Assembly: GCA_019022495.1 (NCBI GenBank)
Contig: JAFEKR010000030.1
Coordinates: 62,001 to 126,000, forward strand
Source: Epichloe hybrida
Lineage: Eukaryota; Ascomycota; Sordariomycetes; Hypocreales; Clavicipitaceae
Direction: 5' to 3'
Length of the DNA stretch: 64,000 bases
This document shows, in pieces, positions 57,032 to 64,000 of this stretch. The position numbers and the translations under genes were made by a program. The first letter of the stretch is position 1, and each line of letters begins with the position of its first letter. The notes under the pieces were generated by a model. It did not search any database, had not been told where the DNA came from, and saw only the letters and a program-made list of their open reading frames with translations.

Positions 57032-57722
57032 GGATGGTTCTTTGATCTGGCAACAAGATCGCGTTGGGGTCATGGGTCCTTTCTTGGTCGTCGGGATGTT
57101 GGACGAAGAGAAGAGAAGAGAGGATAAAGGTATGGCCCATTGTCGAATTGTTGTGTTCGACAATATAAACCGGATATGGAGCCGTTGGCTGACTTGTCTG
57201 GCTGGGGTCGAGCTCCCTACTCGGGATGCTACACGATGCCACATGATGATGTCATGATATGATAATGCCACTTTATCCCCGTCTTGCAAGTTGCCCCCTC
57301 GAATATCATTCCTGTGTGCCAGTGTGAATAGATGAATTGTTCTGCGGCACGGCTACTGCACATGGACAGGAGGAGGGTAGCACAAGCTTATTATTCGTAG
57401 TGTGAGTGGAGAGAGACGAGTTGAAACTTGATGATTCGGGACTGGTGGCTGGGGCACGGCAGCGGCACGGCAGCGTCCTGCGGAGGGGAGGGGGCGCCCC
57501 AATGCATCGAGGGGGAGGCGGGGAGAAATATAGGACAAGTGGCACCTGCCTTTCGTCTTCGTTCGTTCGAGACCTGGCCACTATACGCATGCAGTTCGTG
57601 TAATACGGATCCGTAACTATTCTCGAGTTGTCGTACCCATGTCGTAATTTAATCTACACCACCACATCTCGTATACAGCTGGAGCAGCACCAAAGTCCGG
57701 CAGGCAGGAAGGAGCAAATCCG
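57032..57722. other. Intergenic, dehydrogenase promoter side
   Basis: 691 bp from the dehydrogenase start to the hydrolase stop (both minus). There is a G-rich region (gggaggggg) near 57484. No gene seen. Confidence 0.5.
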
Positions 57723-59165
57723 TTATTCATTCTGGATCAGACCGCCCGCGAAGGCGCCGACCCTCTCGTTCATACCATGCAAAACACCCTCTTCCGTCCA
57801 AAAATGCCCTGCCCGAGGTATTTCATGCCCAGTGAATCGAGACTCATCCCTAGAAGAAAGCTTCCTCGTCCACGTCCGGAGCTTCCCGACCGGCACGAAA
57901 ACATCATGATCCCCAAAGACGGCCAACGTCGGGGTTTCCACCAGTTTGTTCTCGGCCGCATCAGCCTCCCGTGTCTTGTGCCTCGATGGGTAAAGAGACA
58001 TGGTGGCCAGGTGCATGACTAGTCCCTGCAGAGGAGACACCAGGATATATGCCGGTCGAGGATACACGAAATTCGCCATGGCGGGGAGCCTTTCCAGCTC
58101 TGTCTCATCCGTCGCATCGACGGGCTGTTTTGGGGATTCTGATGCCTCCGGTGTCTGATGCCGTAGAGATGGCCCGGCATCTTGGGGTTCCGAACCACTC
58201 ATTGATCGTCGCTGGGTCCAATTGAAGTGATGTACGCCGTGCTTCGCTTTCCTCTTGGCCATGAATTCATACACTCCTCTTCGAACCCTGTCTTCGGCAT
58301 CCAAGGAGAAGCTTCTCCGGCCGGGACTGGAGATGCTTCTTCGGCCATGACTGTCATGGCTTTTCCTGGGCGAGCGGTCCCCCTCATCGCCCCCGATTCG
58401 TACGCCGCTTGAACGCTTCCTGGGGCTGTGTGGGTTCTTCACCTGTAGCATGGCGGCTCGCGTGCTCCCAAGTATCAAGCTCTGTTGCTCTGCCAAGTGT
58501 TGAGCTCGAAGTCGTATCTGGGAGGCGTTGGAATCGGTGTCTGGCGCGGCAAATGGGGAGAGAATGTCCTCGATGGGAGGTAGTTGTGTCGTCACCATTG
58601 CGCCGTATGAGTATCCCGCCATCAATAGGACCGGGGGCTCAATTGTCTCCGAGGAAGAAAGAGTTGTCGTCGTCGTCGTCGTCGTCTCGACCTCGGCGGT
58701 CAAGGGTATTGTTGAAAATGGATTCAGGAAATGTACATAGTGCGCCACAAACCCAACAATGCTCGCGTAGTCATCTCGCTCGGGTTTCGCCGTCCACGAA
58801 GTTCTTCCCGCAGAGTGCCCTGCGCCTCTTTAGGGAAATGCAGTCAGCAGTGGATGATGACCTTCCCTCCACATCGCACGCGCCTCGCGCTTGAGCGACG
58901 CCGTCTCTCAGACATACCGGAAATTAAAGGTCCCCACGAGGTACCCAGCGCTCAGCAGCCTCGCGGCAATGCTCTCCAAGATGGCATCATCGTAGCTTCC
59001 GCCCATGGGTGCATACGGGTGCGCGACCACAGCCGCGTGCTTCTTCCATGGTGGAGCTTTGGTGTTTGTCGCAGCCAGCGACGCGGGGTGGTAGACGCGA
59101 CAGTCAAGGCTTGTTCCGTCGTGGAGACTGGGTATGGTGAAGCTCAAAGCTGGCTCGGGCAGCAT
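57723..59165 (-). CDS. Alpha/beta-hydrolase with a low-complexity insert
   Basis: 450 aa in two exons, 59165-58918 and 58827-57723; intron gtatgt..aaag joins F-R-G-A-G-H-S. The N-terminus reads S-F-T-I-P-S-L-H-D-G. The fold is seen in the G-G-S-Y-D-D (oxyanion side), G-T-F-N-F-R-G-A-G-H-S and the nucleophile elbow G-Y-S-Y-G; a late F-G-D-H-D-V-F-V-P (Asp) and a His in G-H-F-W complete a triad. Between nucleophile and Asp there is a long Ser/Arg/Pro-rich insert (S-P-R-K, R-R-S-I-S-S-P) that is probably disordered. Runs of Thr precede the elbow. The substrate is unknown; fungal relatives are poorly characterised. The internal insertion makes it longer than usual (about 300 aa). Confidence 0.82.
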
Positions 59166-59456
59166 TGTCTCGCTAGTATCATTTCACATCGTGGTGGAGA
59201 GTGGCCAGTATTGAAGCTGCGGCTCGCACCGTCGCCTTGTTGTTGAATGAAGCCTTACATGTACACACTGCTGCTAGCGGAAGTGCGTAGCGAGAGTGGA
59301 ACGTATGTACCTGAGGACGGCACGGTCCGAGACCCAATCACGTGCTTACGATAGCGACGAAATATTGTACATGCCAACAGAAATTGGAAATTGAACGTGA
59401 TTCCGGGAGTCATAAAACGCCCGTCGTTCGCATCGTTTCTTGATTTATGACTACGT
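59166..59456. other. Short intergenic spacer
   Basis: 291 bp between the hydrolase start and the GPI17 stop, both on the minus strand. No feature recognised. Confidence 0.5.
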
Positions 59457-61148
59457 CTAGTTAGCTTTCTTTTCTTTAGCCTCCTGCGCTCTCTGCTTCC
59501 GTCTCTTAATCCAATTCTTGACCTCATTAATCAGGCCGAGCACTAGTGGTACTCCCGTTGGTCCAAGTAGAGGCAAATATACGGCAATTTTGTGCTCATC
59601 TGGGAAGTAGAGCTGGCCAACCATGCTCTTTTCGAAAAAGGCCCTTTCGGCCTCTTCTTCGGCTATCCGCGCATGCAGCAAGCCCTCTGCGCCAGCGAGA
59701 TTGGCGCAGGCTTGCTCTAAATGCTGCAGCGAGCTTGACACCCCATCCGCAACGCTACGAGGTATGGAAATTGAAGGCAGACTTGGAGACAGACGGGCCA
59801 AGGAGCCGAGAGAGGATGCAGCTCTGAGCAGCAAATCTGTCGTCCGTATTCGAGCAAGAGTGGACAGTCGCAAGGGAAGGGAACCAGACTGCGGTGTGCC
59901 CAGAAGAGTGAGGAGATGGCCGCCGAACATCAGCATGGGTTGCTTGAGAGCCTGAGTTGGAACGTGCTTCTCGCTGGAGGGCATGTGCAGAAGATATACA
60001 GAGCCCCATTGCGGTATCATCCATGACTGTGAGTTCTCAGCTTGTGCGTCATTGGAACCAATGGTTTGGTTTCCCACAAAGATGATGAAGTTAATTGTCG
60101 GCGCCCCACCGATTGACGGCGACAGTGGCCACTCTGCAGCATTGACAAATGAAGCTAGGTGTTCCTTGTTCAGGGTCTGAGACTGTACGCCAGGCGTGGC
60201 ATACAACTGGACTTGCGTGTCTATTGTGAAATTATGAATCGGCCCAAGCACATCCAACATTGGTTTCATATATTCACTAATGGCGGCGTCGATGTCCCAT
60301 GTGTTGGGAATGGCGCCATCTGTGAACAAAGAAAAGCTCAGGTGGTAAGTTGGTGCGTAGCGAAGCGACCTCGTTGTTCGCTTGGAGAGTACTTCTGCAG
60401 TCTCCGCCGCCAAAGCTTGCTGTCTTGCGGTAGAAGACATTGAAGATGTGGAGAGCAGATAGGAAATAATCGACTGTTCCTCAGAGAAGGTATGTTGTAA
60501 TTCGTTGGCTATGAACGTGGCCAAAGTGGATGAGGCGGAATTTGGAGACGGAATCGAGTGTGGGGCATACGTCATGTCGAGGATTGGCGACTCTGGACTC
60601 AATGAGGCCGAGTTGGCATCACCCGGTGTGAGGTTGATGGTGAGTGTCGAGTCAGGATCGTGCTGTCTCGAGCTGGTGGATTCCTTGTTCCAATTCTGGT
60701 CAAGCTTGAGGCGCAAATGGTGACCAGGGAAATCATTGAGGTCGTCGAGGGCATGTTGCGTGAGACGAACCAAATGTTGGGCATCTTGATCGGCTACTGC
60801 ATCAGCACGGATGGAGATCTGCAGAGGGAACGTCGGACGGCAGGCCTGTAGCGTTTCAAGCCGAATTAGAAATTTCTCGCGCGCGCAAACTCTCGTCGGT
60901 GGCATAAAACACCAATGACAACTTACCTTTCCATTAGCCCATTGCAACATTCTCTCCAGCGGCAAATCTGCTCGATAGATTGTCGTCGTTCTCCACCATA
61001 TAGGCAGACCAAGCACGAGAACGATGAACCAAAATGAGAGAATAACGTATGTTCTTCGGCGCGTCTCGCTAGGCTTCTCTGGAGGGGGCTGTTTGGGTGT
61101 GGACTCTGCTGGTGGCAGGGCTGCCACCTCGGCCGGCGGCGATGTCAT
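59457..61148 (-). CDS. GPI17: GPI transamidase subunit PIG-S
   Basis: 536 aa in two exons, 61148-60927 and 60845-59457. The intron (gtaagt..tacag) is 81 nt, a multiple of three, and has no stop, so retention would only add 27 residues. An ATG at 61148 is used; a TTG six bases earlier is not a likely start. One membrane segment is near the N-terminus (Y-V-I-L-S-F-W-F-I-V-L-V-L-G-L-P) and one near the C-terminus (Y-L-P-L-L-G-P-T-G-V-P-L-V-L-G), with a lumenal domain between, as in PIG-S. The C-terminus K-K-A-N fits a KKXX ER-retrieval signal. PIG-S/Gpi17 is a non-catalytic subunit of the complex attaching GPI anchors in the ER. Confidence 0.93.
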   Translation of the reverse strand: MTSPPAEVAALPPAESTPKQPPPEKPSETRRRTYVILSFWFIVLVLGLPIWWRTTTIYRADLPLERMLQWANGKVSCHWCFMPPTRVCAREKFLIRLETLQACRPTFPLQISIRADAVADQDAQHLVRLTQHALDDLNDFPGHHLRLKLDQNWNKESTSSRQHDPDSTLTINLTPGDANSASLSPESPILDMTYAPHSIPSPNSASSTLATFIANELQHTFSEEQSIISYLLSTSSMSSTARQQALAAETAEVLSKRTTRSLRYAPTYHLSFSLFTDGAIPNTWDIDAAISEYMKPMLDVLGPIHNFTIDTQVQLYATPGVQSQTLNKEHLASFVNAAEWPLSPSIGGAPTINFIIFVGNQTIGSNDAQAENSQSWMIPQWGSVYLLHMPSSEKHVPTQALKQPMLMFGGHLLTLLGTPQSGSLPLRLSTLARIRTTDLLLRAASSLGSLARLSPSLPSISIPRSVADGVSSSLQHLEQACANLAGAEGLLHARIAEEEAERAFFEKSMVGQLYFPDEHKIAVYLPLLGPTGVPLVLGLINEVKNWIKRRKQRAQEAKEKKAN

Positions 61149-62280
61149 CGTCAAGCTGCAAATAGAGACGTGTCTTGCTCGTGAAGGAGAGCTTCAGCTG
61201 ATACAAGACTCTGAGATGTCAGAATCGCAATGATGGGGCGCGCAAAGATGTATCGACAAGAGCGAGCGGTGCGTATCGGGATGCCGACCAGTGAGGTAGG
61301 TACGACCTGGTTGCGCTCGTATGTTGCTTGTCTTTAAAGCAGCCAGGGGCCTAGTATGGACGATGTCGCTTGAGCGGTGGCATTCGAATTGATGCTCGTC
61401 AGCAATGCGCAAACCCGTCGTCGGCTGAGCTGTCATGAAGCTTCGTGGCATCAAATCATGGCCAACAATTATTAACGAAGCTCCCATACAGACAGCAAGC
61501 ATGCGGCGTTTGACCCGCCCACAGCCCCTTCCTTGTCTGACGACGCGCCATCACGTGGACCAGCGCTCCACACCAGTCTTCACATTCAAATCAAGCGCAT
61601 TCACCATCATCAGCTGCGGCATCAAACTGCCAGCTTTCTACAGTTCTGCTTATTCATACAGAAGCTCAGTTTCCATCGACGGCGACGTCGTGACATGCCC
61701 AGCCCTTCTTCACCCTTGCTCGTGCGGGTAAGACTGGGCTCGATGCCGTCAGGATTGTCAGGTTTTATCGTCACCGGACAACAGCAGACAGACACAGGAA
61801 CTGATACAGCTGATACACTTGCCAAACCCTGACAATCCGAACCTCGACCAGCTCGCTCGGACTTCTCCACAGCCCATCTATCTCCGAAGCCATGCCACAA
61901 GTTTTCCCCACCAAGGTGATACAACGTTGCGAGCCGAGGCATCTTTCCATCGTTCCGTCCGTCAAGCTTGCAAGCGGTGCGAGATGATGCTAGGCTAGGC
62001 TAGGCTAGGGGCATGGATCCCAACAAAGATTCCAAAGATTCCCGTCGCCATTCTCGATGAGTCCAAGCGCTGCCAAAATGGACCAGTCACGAACCGACGA
62101 CCCCTTGACATCAAGGACGAATCTGTGAAAAAAAAGAAAAAAAAACCGAGGCTTTCCGCGACGTGTTGCTCTATCTAGCAAATCCAGTTCTAGGTAGATG
62201 ACCACTGTCAACTTCCCTTGGCTTCTACGCTGCTGCGTCTTCCCAGCCGCCACATGGCTAGCAGCCACAACATGTTGCTC

Positions 62281-62315
62281 ATGGCGTGGCACATGGCGTG
62301 GCACATGGCATGGCA
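62281..62315. repeat. 12-bp minisatellite
   Basis: Three near copies of ATGGCGTGGCAC in a row, the third altered to ATGGCATGGCAC. Confidence 0.85.
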
Positions 62316-62390
62316 CTGTAACACTTCAAGCCACCAGCTTTTTTGTCCGGGGAGGCGATTGCTGTGGTGTAACAAATTAGCAACGCGACG

Positions 62391-62419
62391 CAGCGCAGCG
62401 CAGCGCAGCGCAGCGCATG
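62391..62419. repeat. Five-base array (GCGCA)n
   Basis: About five and a half copies of CGCAG. Probably a slippage-prone simple repeat in the FAT1 upstream region. Confidence 0.9.
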
Positions 62420-62804
62420 GCATATCCGGGCGCAATATTTAATTGCCGGTGGCTCTCCCATGGACCGTTGTTGAGATGTGAGATGCAGACTGCCGTGGGC
62501 TGCTGTGTCGGGTTCACAATGTGGGCTGGGGGGGGGGGCTGATGAATTGCCCCCGCCCCCCTGTTCGCCATTCGCCGCTGGTCACCGACTCACCGGAGAC
62601 CCCCGTTTTCACATAACCCGTTTCCCCGTTTCCGTGCCCCGTGCCATCTGCTGGGCACTTTCAAGCCGTCCCTCGGCTGCCCCATTGCGCCGGGCTTTTC
62701 GTCGCTTCGTTCCGGCCCATATCAAAGCTCACTTCTCCCACCACCGCCTCTTGTTCCTCACTCCTCGCTCAATCTCTGCACATTCGCTGCGGTTGTGTTT
62801 CGAA

Positions 62805-64000
62805 ATGCCGCGTACGTCTCGGCGCATCCATTGCATCCATTGCATCCATTATCCCCATCAGTGTTCTGAGTGTCCTGGTCCCTGGAAATTACTGACTGAG
62901 AAGCAGTTCCTCTGGTCGTGGCAGCCCCGGCGGCCGCTGCAGCGCTGGCCTACCTCAATGCCAGGACCTCATTCGGGTACGATTACATGCTCTTCAAAGC
63001 CGCCTTCAAAGCCCTATGTCGCGTGCTCCTTCGCCAACGCACTGGCCGCCTGTCCGTCTTCTACAACCTTGAAGAACGAGCCAGGCACCCGTCCACCGCG
63101 AACAAGGACCTGCTTATTTTCGAGGGGCGCAAACTCACATATGCTCAAGTCTACGACAAGGCTCTTCGTCACGGAGCATGGATGCGCGATACGCTGGGTG
63201 TCAAGCCCAACGATGTGGTGTCCATGGATTTCGAGAACTCGGACACCTTCATCCTCGTGTGGCTCGGGTTGTGGAGCATTGGCGCAAAGCCCGCCTTCAT
63301 CAATTACAATCTGACCGGCAAGTCGTTGTCGCATTGCATCAAAGCTTCCAAGTCGAGCATCTGTCTGGTCGATCCCAACGTCGCCGAAAACGTCACGGAC
63401 CAAGTGCGACGAGCTCAGCCACGTCAACTTTGTCGACTTCACCCCCGACGTGAAAGCTCAGGTTGATGCCACTGCTCCCAGGAGAGTGCCGGACTCGGAC
63501 CTATATCAGGATGACCTGGCCAACCTGGCCATCTTGATTTACACATCAGGCACCACGGGTTTGCCCAAACCAGCCGTTGTCTCGTGGGCCAAGATCATCG
63601 CCGGGGGTACAGTTTCAGAGACGCTGCTGGCTCGCGGAGGAAACGACATCATGTACACGGTAGGGACCACCCCTTTCCGAATCTTCACACTGACAAATGG
63701 CTCATCATCGTCTTCACAGTTCATGCCGCTCTACCACTCGGCAGCTTCCTTGCTTTCCTTTTGCTCCACCATGTTGGCCGGCAGCACACAAGCCCTCGGC
63801 CGCAAGTTCTCCACCGAGCTTTTCTGGAAGGAAGTCAGGGAAAGCAACGCGACAATGATCCAATACGTCGGCGAGACGCTGCGTTACCTGCTGGCAGCGC
63901 CCCCTGAGCACGACCCCGTCACCGGCGAATGCATGGACAAGTCCCACAAGGTCACCACGGCTTTTGGCAACGGTCTCCGCCCCGACATCTGGAATGCGTT
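62805..64000 (+). CDS. FAT1: Very long-chain acyl-CoA synthetase/fatty acid transporter, 3' incomplete, frameshifted
   Basis: 5' part of a FAT1/FATP-type enzyme that continues past the window. Exon 1 is the seven bases 62805-62811 (ATGCCGC), intron 62812-62906 (gtacgt..gcag), exon 2 62907-63659, intron 63660-63719 (gtaggg..acag), exon 3 63720 on. Marks: L-V-V-A-A-P-A-A-A-A-A at the membrane-anchored N-terminus, T-S-F-G-Y-D-Y-M-L-F, the AMP-binding loop I-Y-T-S-G-T-T-G-L-P-K-P, and the Y-H-S-A-A-S and G-R-K-F-S regions. It activates very long-chain fatty acids with ATP and CoA at ER, peroxisomal or plasma membranes. At about 63403-63408 the frame shifts: before it reads D-Q-V-R-R, after it continues D-E-L-S-H-V-N-F-V-D-F in another frame (one extra or two missing bases). 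Whether this is real or a sequencing error is open. Confidence 0.85.

Larger units (their letters stand above)
61149..62804. promoter_or_regulatory. Divergent upstream region of GPI17 and FAT1, minisatellites
   Basis: 1.66 kb between starts. It holds a CTAGG repeat (about 61991-62009), a run of ATGGC/GTGGCAC units (about 62281-62315) and a GCGCA array (about 62391-62419), and several A/T and G homopolymers. No gene is seen. Confidence 0.6.

Overview
The window is nuclear DNA of a filamentous ascomycete. Genes are closely packed on both strands and split by short introns (45-110 nt, GT..AG, mostly CTRAC-like branch sites, at least one GC..AG). The products include fungal-type proteins such as a Cet1-type RNA triphosphatase, an Hnm1-like permease and a Prp46 WD40 protein. 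Protein flavour and the recurrent TACGGAGTA words fit Sordariomycetes, probably Hypocreales; that placement is an inference from sequence character, not a database match.

Left part (1-15 kb): a 5'-incomplete repeat protein full of W-G/K-K-K motifs; a TMF/Sgm1-type golgin; on the minus strand a gankyrin/Nas6 ankyrin protein in 8 exons; the splicing factor Prp46; and ORC1 (BAH plus AAA+), minus. Second part (15-29 kb): a cytochrome P450; an intergenic zone with an inverted pair of about 85 bp; a DUF7905-like protein with an in-frame TAG; prefoldin subunit 5; a mitochondrial prolyl-tRNA synthetase carrying a 79/73-bp tandem duplication in its catalytic region; a chimeric, frameshifted FBXO31-like F-box relic; and an intact mitochondrial sulfite oxidase. 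Middle (29-44 kb): proteasome subunit RPN2; the mRNA 5'-triphosphatase CET1; a gene-poor 3 kb with a deleted purine permease pseudogene; a half-length iron-type alcohol dehydrogenase; and the WD40 nucleolar protein JIP5.

Right part (44-64 kb): a secreted GH18 chitinase; a secreted glycerophosphodiester phosphodiesterase; a J-protein relic lacking its HPD segment; and an amine-catabolism group made of a copper amine oxidase ending ARL, a choline/GABA-type permease and an aldehyde dehydrogenase ending SRL. The oxidase and the permease are divergent around a promoter region holding four 27-bp repeats, each with an inverted CCAAT box. An alpha/beta hydrolase, the GPI transamidase subunit GPI17 and the 5' part of a FAT1-type acyl-CoA synthetase (with a frameshift) complete the window.

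Most genes are unrelated housekeeping genes. The one plausible functional unit is the amine group: the permease imports a quaternary amine or amino acid, the peroxisomal oxidase makes aldehyde plus hydrogen peroxide, and the peroxisomal dehydrogenase oxidises the aldehyde. A second theme is damage: five to seven loci are broken by internal deletion, tandem duplication, frameshift or stop, and several long homopolymers are present. This could be real gene decay or partly assembly error; the sequence alone cannot decide.
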